Shown: positions 34,228 to 45,119 of the stretch, in pieces
Layout of the letters: each line of letters starts with the position of its first letter
Numbering within the stretch: position 1 is the first letter of the stretch
NCBI GenBank assembly: GCA_902702965.1
Contig: CACRXP010000089.1
Location: 469,809-533,808 of the forward strand
Reading direction: 5' to 3'
DNA: 64,000 nt
Origin: Spirometra erinaceieuropaei
Taxonomy: Eukaryota > Platyhelminthes > Cestoda > Diphyllobothriidea > Diphyllobothriidae
Program-made: the position numbers and the translations under genes
Notes under the pieces: generated by a model
Database searches by the model: none
What the model was told of the DNA's origin: nothing
Seen by the model: the letters and a program-made list of their open reading frames with translations, nothing else

Positions 34228-34280
34228 AGTTGTATTCACCTGACGTTTCCGACTCACACTCGAACTTCTCATCGCAAACA
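34228..34280 (-). ncRNA. Hammerhead-like motif of PLE terminal repeat type
   Basis: Read on the minus strand: GCGATGAG, then GTTCGAGTGTGAGTC, then GGAAACGTCAGG and GAATACAAC. The layout (GATGA core, short hairpin with a TTCGAG side, GAAAC, CAGG, A-rich end) is shared with six other places in this window. The first core base is changed. Self-cleaving hammerhead ribozymes are known in PLE terminal repeats; this copy is probably inactive. Confidence 0.4.
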
Positions 34281-34689
34281 GCAATAAATGAGAGTATTTG
34301 AAGCAAAGGAGTTGCAGTATTCATGGTATGTACTTGGTGAGCTATGATATATCTATCGAAATTAGCCACTGCATTCATTGGAAATGGTCGTGCATGACAT
34401 GATGCTTGCTATTCGTCTAAGCAAGTCAGTTAACTGACTGACGTTCCGAACAGGTAGATCTGCTGTCAGTTGTCACGTAAAAATCAATCCGAATTTTACA
34501 CTACTTTCTGACTTCTCCGGCCATGTACCTGTCGGTCTTTTGTCTTCGCTAACAAGATGCCCAAAGCATCAGCCAGCAAATAACCTACTCTCCCAAAAGA
34601 ATCAGGTGGAATCGCTGGAACCGGACGTTTTCTCGCTCCACATTTCGAATTCTTGCAGGAGTCCATCATCAGAGACGGTCGCAGATAAC

Positions 34690-35620
34690 TTAGTGGACGC
34701 ACAATTGATGCAGTATTTACAGGATGTAATTGATGGCAGTTGGGCCGTCGTTGTCGACGATGTCGACCGTGTGCTCCACAGCAACCTGAGGCAGAAACGG
34801 TGACTTGCGCGTGCACGGCGTCTACCTCATTCCCTCTGCCCCCATTTGAGCCCGGTGTCAAGGCATAGCCAAGAAGACCAAAGGCCAGAGAGGACGCATG
34901 TGCCTGGCACGGGCGGACCCGCACCTAGGTCTACCTCCAACCCCCGGGTCTGCAACAAACACTTGACTAGGCAGTATGGTATTACCGACAAAGACAAGGG
35001 AGACTGGAATGGCCATTTCTGGCTTATTAGCCGTCGTCAGCCATTCATACCCAACCCCGACCAGGGTTTTAACCAAGAAAAAAATGGGTCGGAAAGAGGA
35101 GGAGGTGACACAAGTCACTGGGCAACCATACACACGGCCTGTATACCCAGCGAAAGCGCAAGCGCATCCACTGGCAGTGGACCAGGTGCCAGAGAATTGC
35201 GAGCGCACGGCAGGCTGCGATGGCCATGGTTTGGTGAATCATGGCAGACGCACACAATCCCTAAAGCCCAGAAGGGTGAGACGCAGCCCTGCATTTAGCC
35301 TGGGCCATCACCCTTGAAAGGCCGGGTAACCAGTCACTCATCGACTGAGAGACATTATCCATTTACATGCACACTCCTCACATGTGTGGAGGTGCCAGAG
35401 GTTATGTTAAGAAGGAACCATTACAGCCACACTCTCGGCCCATCAATCTGCCACTCAATACAAACGCACAACTGGGCTGACTGCGTGGACCGAGTTGAGA
35501 CGTCAGTCGGCAACCTAAATCACGGCGGTTGGCGCACCGCGATCGACTCGGATCACACATGCAGCACAGGTGCCACATGGAGAAGGAGTCGAGAAGCCCA
35601 CTCCTCACTTAAGTGAGAGG
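34690..35620 (-). mobile_element. 3' tail of the second RTE-like element
   Basis: Read on the minus strand this follows the RT at 35640 and upward. It shares landmarks with 8330-9267 and with the inverted copy at 43900-44740. The segment around 34955-35140 has no counterpart in the other copies and may be an insertion. The zinc-finger region present in the 9.3 kb copy is missing here. Confidence 0.55.
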
Positions 35621-38330
35621 TGTCAATTGAGTGCATGCGTTGTGTGACGATGGGTAATTTTGCTGTGTGGTGCAGGTGCTGGTAGGGGAAAGTGTGATGG
35701 CGTGGTGGCCACTCCAGCGCAGTTGCAATTGTCTCAGCATGGCGTGGCATCTAAGGATTCCCTTCCCTTTCACTACTTCCGTCCCCGGGATCTGGTCCTG
35801 CCATCTCAGCTTTAGTATGCGCCAAAGACAGCTAGGATGGGAGTGGTTAAGCTTCCGCGCCCAGGTCTCCGCTCCATACAGCGGTGCCGTCAAAACGACA
35901 GCTTTGTACATCTTGAGCTTGATGCTGAGGTGGAGACCGTGACAATTCTAGACTGTGTTCTGCAGGCGACCGAAGGCTTGGCTAGCTTTGGAGATCCGGC
36001 AGGCCACCTCGTCGTTGATTTTGGTGCTGCGAGAAGGTGCTGCCCAGGTGGGTGAGGGTGTCCACGACCTGCAGTTGGGCGCCGTTCGCGTCGATTTGGG
36101 GTGCGACGTAGGCGGCGTTGGGTGGCAGCCGATGCACAACCACTGTCCTCTTCGTGTTTATGATGGAGCTGAGGTTGTCACAGGGGGCGGCCAAGAGGCC
36201 CATGCTTCTTTGCATGTGCCCTTCTGTAGTGGTGTTGAGGGCGCAATCGTCAACGAAGAGAAGTTGTTGATACTCCTGACCGGAAGTGCATGCGCCGATG
36301 ATTGAGGAGTTGGCCGTCCATCCTGTAGGCGATGTGGACCCCGGGGCTTTCGTCATAGTAGGCGTCCTCTAGTATGACAGAGAACACGAGATTGAAGAGA
36401 TTAGGCGCGAGGACGCAGCCCTGCTTCACTGTGTTAGTCACTGCGAATGCCTCTGGGACGGCTGCGTTGTCCGCCATCATGCCATCGTATAGCTGACGCA
36501 ACATTTGAGTGAGTAGATCGAGGCAGTCACTTCCTGGAGCTGGTGGACGGCAAATATCATGGTGGTGCCGCGGTGACGGCGTAAGCTGCACTGGCTTTCC
36601 GGCAAGAGTCGCTCTTCCAGGTGGCTGTTGAGGAGAACGCGAGCGATAAATTTTCCGGCGATGTTAACCAGCGAGATTCCGCTGTGGTTGTCGCAGAGTT
36701 GGCGGTCTCCTTTTCTGTAGAAATGGACATATTGTGGCGTCCCCGAAATCCTGAGGGACTTGTCTTTTGGCGTTACATCTGGAAGAGTGTTGTGAGGGGA
36801 TTCATAATTTGGCGGCCGCCATGATTGTAAATCACATCAGGGATCGCATCTGATCCGTGTGCTTTCCCGCCGGAGAGTTGCTGCAGGGACCCGATGAGTT
36901 TCTGGATAGAGGGTGGGAGGTCGAGGTCGATGTTGTTCTGCACTTGAAGCAGTCGGTCGATGGTGGCGTCGAATATCGTGGAAGGACGGTTGTGAACGCC
37001 ACTGAAGTGCTCGGCCCGTCACTCCAGAATTTGCGCCTTATCAGTGAGTAGGGTACTTCCATAAGCGCTGAGAAGAGGAGCGGTTCCTTTGGCTGTGAGA
37101 CCGTAGACAACCTTGATCGCAGCGAAGAAGTTATTCCATTCGTTGCGGTCCGCGTATCCTTAGATCTCCTCGGCCTTGCGAGCCGTCCAGGCGTCATGCA
37201 TCTCCCGCAGCCGCTGTTGCACAAGGCGGCGACTACGGTAGAAGGCTGTTTTGTTGTCATTGGTAGGACGGTTTAGGTAGATTTTGTGCAGAAGGTTAGG
37301 CTCGGCAGATAGGACGCTGATAGCGTCGTCGAACCACTCCTGGCCCTGACGAAGTGCGCGGCCGAGGACATCCGGGGCCGTTGACTGGGCTGTGTCCCTC
37401 AGTTGGGACCATCGGTTTTTCACAGAGGCGTTCTCGTCGGCGGCGACTGGAAGGTTGGCTAGCGTAAAAGCTGAAATGGAGGATGAAGATGGGGAGCGGG
37501 CACACTTAAGAAAACAGTATCCAACTTACCTGATGATCCCTTATTTTGAGGTCTCCTGCGTGACTGTAGGCGGATCGTCATCTTGGAGGTGGCGAGGCAA
37601 TGATTGGTCCACCCGTCCGCACTCGAGATCGCCTTTGTCACCAGTACGTCCTGCTGGTCTCGCCTTCGGCCAGCAGGTGCCAGTGTCGCAACCGAGAGTG
37701 CATCCACGTGGCCTTCTCTCGCGTCTGAGGGCGAAAGAATGTGTTAGTCAGGATGAGGCGGTGTTCCGCGCAAGTTCGTAGGAGGAGTAGGCCATTGTCA
37801 TTGGAGCCGTCGAGACCATGGGTACCCAGCGCTCCTCTTCAAGCAGCATGGTCTGTGCCGACGCGGAAAATGAAGTTACCAAGGACAATCAACTTATTCG
37901 CCTTCAGCACAGACGCCAGGATGGCGTGCAGGTTTTCGTAGAATTTGTCTCTCACCTTGTCCGGGCTGGTCATCGGGGGAGGCGTAGACACTGACGATGG
38001 TGGGGAATTTGTCTCTCCTATCAGACAGGCGGAGGCTCATCAGATGATCGTTGATGCCCTGCGACAGACGGGGCAGGCGTCGCACGATATCGGTCCGGGT
38101 GGCTTTGACGATGCCGGCGTCGTTTCGCTCTGCCTGTTGGCGACCATTCAAAGAGGTGTAGTCGGCACCCACCTCCACTTGGTTTGGGTCGGAGAATTGG
38201 GTTTCGCTGAGTGCTATGATTTCCCCCTTGTAACGCGTCAGTTTCCGATCGACTCTCGCATGTCTCCTTTCCGGTCTTTTGTCTAAAAAGGAACTAACAT
38301 TCCAGACTGCTAGAGTGAGCGGACTCATCC
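35609..38330 (-). mobile_element. RTE-like retrotransposon: endonuclease and reverse transcriptase, decayed
   Basis: On the minus strand: an endonuclease start at 38328 (LAVWNVSSFLD, then IALSETQFSD and [11 protein letters not shown]), an endonuclease end at about 37680-37560 ([24 protein letters not shown]), a linker (FYRSRRLVQQRLREM, 37250-37200), RT fingers at 37260-36830, palm with VKQGCVLAPNLFNLVFS (36440-36390) and catalytic LLFVDDCALN (about 36262-36240), thumb HLGSTFS, and connection [17 protein letters not shown] (35911-35860). At least four frameshifts separate the pieces, and the endonuclease DHR motif has become NHC. The order is complete apart from the zinc-finger tail, so this is the most complete copy in the window. 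RTE assignment is from motif recall. Confidence 0.8.
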
Positions 38331-38485
38331 TAGCAGCCTGCAGGGTGGGGCGAACGGGAGTAGGAGGGGTGAGAGAGAGATTGTTGTTTCTTATTTAGCT
38401 TTTTCATCTGCATGTATTGCAGTCTGCGAGCCACGGTTTGTCGCAGATGTTGTGAGCCCAGCATTTTTTAGGGCACCTTTTGCAG

Positions 38486-38510
38486 CCCCCCCCCCGCGAG
38501 GGGGGTGAGC
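38486..38510. repeat. Short C-rich tract with adjoining G run
   Basis: A run of ten C is followed by GCGAG and six G, a potential small hairpin. It may mark a low-complexity junction upstream of the RTE-like endonuclease start. Confidence 0.4.
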
Positions 38511-38794
38511 AGTGCAGCCCCAAATAGGTCCGCTTAGTCGTCCCAGATGATCGCCAAATTCCGCTATGGGTCACGGGTTGGATGGAGTTACCACGCGACC
38601 ACATGCATACCTTAATTAACAGCTCCGGCTTTCACCGCCAGTGGTTGTAATGGGTGCGACGATTATTTGCTCGTCCTCCTCCGAGTCGTTACCTACCGTA
38701 ATTTCGCCGCTGGTGTTGACTTGTGACGCGATAATTACTCGGTCATTCGATCGCTTACATTGTCACTAAGCTGGAGACATGTTTGCTGGAACAA

Positions 38795-38845
38795 GAGCCT
38801 TATTTGCCTGGCGTTTCGGACCCACACTCGAATCCATCAACAGGG
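38795..38845 (-). ncRNA. Hammerhead-like motif (minus strand)
   Basis: On the minus strand: CTGTTGATGG, hairpin GATTC GAGTGTG GGTC, then CGAAACGCCAGGC and AAATAAGG. The hairpin arms pair with G-T wobbles. GAAA lies at 38817-38814. The core differs from CTGATGA, so cleavage is doubtful. Same family as the motifs at 39851, 40291 and 63938. Confidence 0.4.
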
Positions 38846-38984
38846 GGAGTCTGATAAGGGCAATGTGTTACACAGGTGTTACAGTATTTATAGGGTGCAG
38901 TTGCTATGACACTACATGTCTGCCAGAATTGCCGACACACGTTTATCATAAATAGTTTCACATGACACGATAATTGCTTAATGG

Positions 38985-39780
38985 CTTAGGTGCTGTAGAT
39001 GAAAAGCACGCCAATGGGCTCCTCAGTTTCGGGACTCATAGCCGAGACAGTCCTGTGGCGATTGGAGTCGCTGGCCTTTTTTGAGATTCTGAACCCGGTG
39101 TGTGGGTGATACCTTCGTCGATCGCGGAGTCGGATTGCACCTATACCGAAGGCAACCATAAGGCGCCAGTAAGAAACGATTGGAGTCATTTATCGCTTCT
39201 GGCGCAGTTGTGGGCAAAGCGAGTGTTCGGAGAAGCTTGAAGGACTACTCTGGAATCGGATGGCCAGCCGTGCGGCAGCATTGTGAAGGAACGACGCCAG
39301 CTCACAATTTACGGCGCACTGCACGGGACTGAGCTACACATTCACGTTCGATGTAGTCGAAATGCTCGCGAGAGGGGACAACCGCTGGAGCTGCGAATCG
39401 TTCGAGTCATGGTTTTCGGACCCTCAGTCAATTAGCAAGCGCAATGTCTCCCTCTCCATGTTCCTTTTGGAACTTCGCTTGGGCAAAGTAGTTAGTCGCG
39501 CGGAGAGTGCGCAGGCGATCGCTGCGTCTGGTGCCGGTATTGGTGGCCTAAAGACCCAGCATTCCACAAATGATGGGATACGGACGATTACCGACACTGC
39601 TGCGAGCAATTCAGAAATTATCGCATTATGTGTGACCATCCGCTATGAATTCGGGAACCGCCTCATTTTTATGGGCATGCAGGGGCGTAACAACTGCGTG
39701 CTGCAACACATGGGCCACCAAGCCAATATCGCACCACGTGCAGCTATCTGCAACGGATGCGGGAGCCACTAGTTTTGACA
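38985..39780 (+). mobile_element. Penelope-like element with the RT core deleted, GIY-YIG part kept
   Basis: The + strand reads PMGSSVSG and LIAETVLWRLESLAFF (39011-39085), the RT segment just before the catalytic YVDD. It then passes directly to PKATIRRQ (about 39148-39171) and VIYRFWRSCGQS (39184-39219), the GIY-YIG endonuclease end. EMLARGDNRWSCESFESWF and DPQSISKRN (39360-39445) form the element's usual C-terminus. The catalytic RT block and about 250 residues are absent. A hammerhead-like motif follows at 39851 in the same orientation, as expected of a terminal repeat. Confidence 0.65.
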
Positions 39781-39850
39781 GGCATGCAGTGACAAAGTGA
39801 CTGCTATAACAACCGTAGCACCTGTACAACACACTCTTAAGTGATTCTGC

Positions 39851-39900
39851 CTCTCATGATGAGTTCGAGTATGGAACCGAGACATCGGACAAATATACTT
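39851..39900 (+). ncRNA. Hammerhead-like motif after the PLE
   Basis: CTCATGA (one change from CTGATGA), hairpin GTTC GAGTATG GAAC, then CGAGACATCGGAC and AAATATACTT. GAAA has become GAGA. It lies about 80 bp after the PLE coding remnant in the same direction. Confidence 0.4.
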
Positions 39901-39944
39901 GATGCCTCCAACGCGACTGCTTCTGGGACCTCGCCTATTCGCTT

Positions 39945-40260
39945 CTATCGATAGTCACTGCAAGTGGTGTTCACCCGCGCCCCCCCGCGTGACCAATTAC
40001 TGGCGTTGGTTATTGGCCTGATTATTGCACAACAATTTGGCTCACCGATGGACACTAGATAAAGGGCTCGCAAGTGCGCCTCCGTATTCATAATTCCACT
40101 ACTCAGGCAAAGTTTCATCGCCGAGCATGGAGTGGGGAGGTCATTGTGCCTGTTAATTGACTGCGGTCTGAAAACCATGACTCACCCAGCTCACGCGATC
40201 GCCATCTCGAGAATTTCGGCCTCGTCGAGCTTGAAGGTGCGACCGGGTCCCGTTAAATTA
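39945..40260 (-). mobile_element. Inverted PLE C-terminal fragment
   Basis: The minus strand reads GRTFKLDEAEILEMA, VFRPQSINRHNDLPTPCS and LCLSSGIMN, homologous to the C-terminal part of the PLEs at 39.4 kb (DPQSISKRN) and 63.5 kb (GPQSINNRKDLPVPY). It lies opposite to its left neighbour and is followed by another + strand hammerhead-like motif. Confidence 0.6.
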
Positions 40261-40290
40261 GTTGCACCCGTCACCCCTTTTCTGCGACTG

Positions 40291-40345
40291 GTTCTGATGG
40301 TGAGTTCGAATGTGGACCCGGAACGTCAGACAAATAAATGACCTG
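40291..40345 (+). ncRNA. Hammerhead-like motif
   Basis: CTGATGG (one change in the core), a short TTCGAATGTGGAC hairpin, then CCGGAACGTCAGAC and AAATAAATGACC. The following 90 bp resembles what follows the motif at 39851 ('ctgcttc.tg.g.ctcgc'), which supports a shared terminal repeat. Confidence 0.4.
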
Positions 40346-42439
40346 CTCTAGTGATCGTATTTCATTCAACTGAACTGCTTCCTGCGGCTCGCTTCTTCGC
40401 CTGTATTGGATTATTACTCACTTATTGTCACTTGCTTTCGTTAGCCCAAGTCCATATCTGCCTGCCTATGAAGGCAGGCAAGACAGTTTGCTAGTCCTGT
40501 GATTCCATAAGGTTTTCCCCGTCAAATTCCTTGCCTTAACCCCTCCACTAAAACAAGCTGTTTCCATGAAATGATTACGAAGTGCCTCGGACCTACGATC
40601 CTGAGAAGCTCGTGGGAGATGTATATAGGGTACCGTTGTCTAGTTTTAGGTTTCAGCAACTTTTCATATAAATGTCACTAACTCATAAAAAATAACTTTT
40701 GGAAACTAGCCTATCGAAGTTTTGTGTTTAGATTCGAGCGAGTGACTATCTCCAGCTACATGGCCATTGTAAATGGTAGAAGCGGAAAAATGAATAACGT
40801 TCAGGGTTGTCAGAACTAAAGGTCACATCAGCAGTTAGAAGAGAATTGAATCCCTTTTGTAGGGAGGAGTCACAAGCAATCAAATGAAGAACTTCCACCA
40901 CCAACTGACTTTATGACAAATGGAAATGTCCAAATCCTGATTAGGAGTCCAAGATATTTTTCGGGAGGTATAAGCTAGAGCGGAGTTGCTACAGTACATT
41001 CTCTCTATCGTTATTGAGCCAGTGACGATTCGCGTGTGGCGTGAAGTCATGCCTCGATCTAAGCCTTTCAATTCGTCTGCCCTCTCCATGTTTTGTTCAA
41101 GCAGAGTCCACACGCCGCGGTAACTGGTAACAAGAAAGGATCCCTGATTCAGTGTATTTATCGGCTCTTATCAGAAGCGGACAAATTTTAATGGAGAGTG
41201 TTGTGATTCCCCTCTTTACGGCTCGGATTTTCGTAGTTTCCACCAAGTAAACTACGTCAGAGGCTGCTCTGGGAACTGTGAGTACAATAAAGCAGCGAAA
41301 AGTACGGACCTCTTGTCTGTGGCAGAAAAGTATGGCATAACTAGATATTTTTGCCTTCAAAAGTGCTGGGGCGGTTGGTTTAGGAAAGGACATCGCGGCT
41401 AGTGAAACACCGGACATCTGACCCTTACCTCACTGCGTCAAGCCCGAATCCGAAAATCGTGACTTTTAAGGCAGTTATTAAATGCACTGATAGTGAGTCG
41501 CGAACAGTGCCAAGGCGAACGCGGTTGATAACTGCATTGCAAAGATCGGCAATCGCCTTAACAATCGGTATCACAGGTAACGGTTGATAAATTAGGGATA
41601 GCAGTTTCAGTTTTGCCACCCATTTCCATGCCGCAGCGCGGGCGTGAACACTGGAATACTACGGAAAGGCGGCTTTATCACTTCATTCGAATGTGCAAAC
41701 CTGTCTGATGACTGCGCGCACTTTCCTAGATATATCACCGTTCTCATTGATTTGCGGTAATACTAATTCCGCTTTCTGATGACTAGGATTACTAATGACC
41801 TTGAGGGCTAGTTAGGTGGACTATGCGTCCTGCGCAGTGCAGCCAACTTTTGGGGTTCACTGACCACTACGGCTGGTTAGGCCTCGTATGTTGCCATCTA
41901 GCATTGAATGGCTATTGCCGCAAAATACAGATTTGAAATTTTCCGCAACAACTAGGGACCTGCGTTTATCCTTTTATTTTTGGTACGATGTGCAGGTAGC
42001 AAATTACACTTAATTTACCAAAAAATTGGCAAAGCAGCAGTGCATTTTCATTCGATTTTCATCGCAGTCCGACAACTGATTCTCCCCTTTTCACCTTTTA
42101 GCGAAAAGTCTGATACACGAAGAGATCGGTGAACATCTTTCCTCTCGGACTGACTTGTACAGAACTCTGGAACTTCCACGACCCCTCCCCTCTTTTCCAA
42201 ACTGCCAACTTTACTTTTTTAAATGTCCTTGCGATCATGTAATGCCCATTTATACTTATACCCACCCCTTTGCATGCCTGTCCAGTGCTTTTGATTTCCG
42301 GTCATATTTCTGTCGCGCTATAGGCTATGGCTGGGTGTGCACTGTCTTCCCACTTATAAGTTGGTCGTAGATATGCCGTAGCCGCATCGCACGTTATTGA
42401 GATTCAGTATCTACAGCTGACTACCTATCGCCATAATTG
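40346..42439. other. No recognised gene or element
   Basis: Short open frames in both strands (for example 41417-41097 minus, 42155-42370 plus) have no recognised domain. The first 100 bp is the rest of the PLE-type terminal repeat. Confidence 0.4.
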
Positions 42440-43575
42440 ACAAGCTCCCTTATTCAAATGACGACTGAAAGATATGGGTTAGTAATTCGTTGGCCAATTC
42501 TCTAAAGAACTTGGCCGGTATATTGTCCACATCCGGGTGACTTTGCTTCTTCGAAATTTTACAGCTGTCTCTTCTTGACATAGGCCGCAAAGTTTTGGAT
42601 TCAAGTGTGAAACTGGTATTTGCAACCGCGCTATTGACATTGGGGACGAATACCGAAGCAAAGTACCTGCCCAAGTGTTCGACGTTCACGCCATTTGCAA
42701 TGACTTCTACACCATTATCACCCTTAAGTACTGCGACTAATGGTATCAAGAAATGGAGTCATAGACTTATTCTCGCCCAGCTGGATAATTCGAAGTTACT
42801 AGTCCTTCTTTGCCCGGCGGATCCATTTTCTGACAGCTTTTACTTGAAGGCGAAATTTCTCGAGGTATTTTGACAATCCTCATTCCTTCCCTCATAACTG
42901 TCTTTCGAAGTCTTTTATTAGCCAAGCAGGGCGATTGGTCGTTTTTATACATTCATTGAACAACAGCATTAAATCCGACTTAAAGAGGTCCGAATCCCCT
43001 TGAGCAAACAGTTTTACTTCACGAATATCACTTCGTTCTTCACCATGTTAAATCCTGCCTTCGTCACATTTCGCTGGTCCTCCGTTCTGTTCTGGCGTTA
43101 AGAACAGACCGAGTTATCCCACATTAGTGCAGTATGATCAAACATACTGAGAGCTGCATTGGAATACTCATCATCAACGCTATAGAAGTCTTCCAGAACA
43201 ATTTGGACAAGCGGTTGACTCTCTGGTTATCTCTAAATCACATTGGTGTCTTTGCATACTGTGCCAGAGGAGGTCGAGTTGAGGTTCATTAGCTTAAAGC
43301 TGAAGGAAGTTGGTGTATCGTCAACTGTCAGATTTTCTCAATCTATAACAGGGGCATTGAGATCTCCACTAATAACAATCTCTTGCTAACTAACTCTGTC
43401 CTCGGCCAGATGAGGAAACAGCTCATCAGCCGCACTCGGAGGGTTTGATGATTTGTTACCCGTCAGGAATTCCGGGTTATGTGAATTACTCTGCATCATA
43501 GGTCTGTATAGGTCAGTATATTTTAAAAGCAATGGGCAATGCCTTCGAAAACCTTTAAAGACGGCGCATACCATA
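42440..43575 (-). mobile_element. CR1/RTE-type endonuclease end and pre-RT fragment
   Basis: The minus strand reads QEIVISGDLNAPVID (about 43390-43345), the endonuclease motif normally ending GDFN.P.IDW. Then come LANKRLRKTVMRE (about 42930-42890), DNGVEVIANGVNVEHLGRYFASVF (42720-42650) and SHPDVDNIPAKFFRELANELL (about 42540-42480), the region before the RT palm. Stops and shifts are frequent. The RT palm itself is missing. Close in type to the elements at 45-47 kb but not contiguous with them. Confidence 0.6.
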
Positions 43576-43899
43576 CCTAATGACGATCAAATAGGCTACC
43601 AAATTGTTGCCAGTAACATAAACATTTTACATAATATTGTGCTTAAAATCGCGTGAATGGATCCCGGGGGCACTCAGTGATGTATGCTAGTGATAAAAAA
43701 TGACGGTAATCCGCATTAGTGGTAGGTGTACGCGACACACCGCGACTGACGCTCTCCGTGAACGGATGCTTTTCTCTGTTGCAAGCAAACCGCCAACTTA
43801 CGGCAACCTGCCCTGTGTACAGAATAAACTAGTCCTCACAGCTCCCTGACTTCTGACAGTAGACGAAACGAACTTATTGTGCGTGGTTTCAGTGGATCT
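43576..43899. other. No recognised feature
   Basis: Between the endonuclease fragment and a retroelement tail. Nothing supported. Confidence 0.4.
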
Positions 43900-44740
43900 C
43901 ACATCCTTGACCGCCACAGGCGGACTGGTGGGCTGGGAACGGGCTGAAACAGCGCCTGCCACGGCACTCTCACGCAAGTGAGAGACACGCCGTTCAACCC
44001 CCGTTGTGTGAAATCCTGGTGTTGTGTGTATGGGGGGCCAGGTCGTGCCGTGGCGCGCGCAGTCATGGTCATTCAACCATGACAGCCACCGCGCCCATTC
44101 CCCACTCCAGTCTGTTGACCCGCTCGGACAGTGGCTGGGGTGTGGGAGTGGGAAGGGAGAGTGAGGTCGACGACTCAGCGCACATCCTCCTCATTATAAA
44201 CAATCTGACGCGCTTGAAGCTATCACGGTGCGCTAAAAGCCGTGGCTTGGAAGGTTGCCAACTGACGGGGTAACTTGGACCTCCTCCTTGACCGGAGGCT
44301 GTCTGAGAGTCAGGCTGCAATGGCTCCTTTTTAATGTGGCCTTTATCGCACTCCCATCACAGTGTGGGATCCGAGCCAGGCGTTGGCGGCACGCCCAGGT
44401 GCGGCTTCGGCCGTGCCAGCCTCCAAATCTCTCTTGTGTTGGTTGAAATCCTGGTTATTTGTTGTGTGGACCAGGGGGTGTGGTGGAACGCCAAGGTGAG
44501 GATCCGTCCGAGCCATCCACCTGCGGACTCTCTCGTATCCGGTCTTCTTGACTCTGTCTTGACACTGGGCTCGGGCGAGGGAGGAGGAGAGAGTGTAGGT
44601 AGATGCTACGCAAGTCTACTGGCACTATAAACCCCTGCGTAAGTCACCGTCCCTGCTGCCATAGCTGCTGCAACTGTGGGGCACACGGTGGACATCATCG
44701 AAACCGATGGTCGAACTGTCAGGTGTACGCAAGGCGTCAG
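43900..44740 (+). mobile_element. Isolated 3' tail of an RTE-like element, + orientation
   Basis: Inverted relative to 8330-9267 and 34690-35620. For example 'cacggtgcgctaaaagccgtgg' at 44224 corresponds to the complement of 8839-8858, and 'cacacggtggacatcatcg' at 44680 to the complement of 8365-8385. No RT coding sequence precedes it, so it is a strongly 5'-truncated insertion. Confidence 0.55.
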
Positions 44741-45119
44741 TTTGGTATAACAGACTAGTTCTGTCCAGTCAAGCGACATTTTTCAAGCAAACATACGCCC
44801 AGTCTCTGCTTAGATAATACTAATAATAATAATGGTGCATTTTAGGGTAGTAGACAGTGCCCTTGATGACCCTATTGAAAGCGGTACATAAAATATAAGT
44901 GTTAAATGTACATTTTACTAAAATTCTGTCAGTAACATGTTTGTTCACGGAGAACGTTTTCACAGTGCGGGACTGCGAAGGGTGCGGCAGGCGGTCTTTT
45001 CATTGTACATATGAAATTTTAAGTGCAGTTATATACAATCGGCATAAAGTGCAGTCATTTGAATAGTTTGAGAGGGAACATTTAATTAAAAGTCAGGGAT
45101 ATGTTAAGTAGGGATGAAA

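Noticed and set aside
38486..38510. Rho-independent-type terminator (C run plus G run hairpin)
   Set aside because: The genome is eukaryotic and no T tract follows. It is more likely low-complexity sequence.
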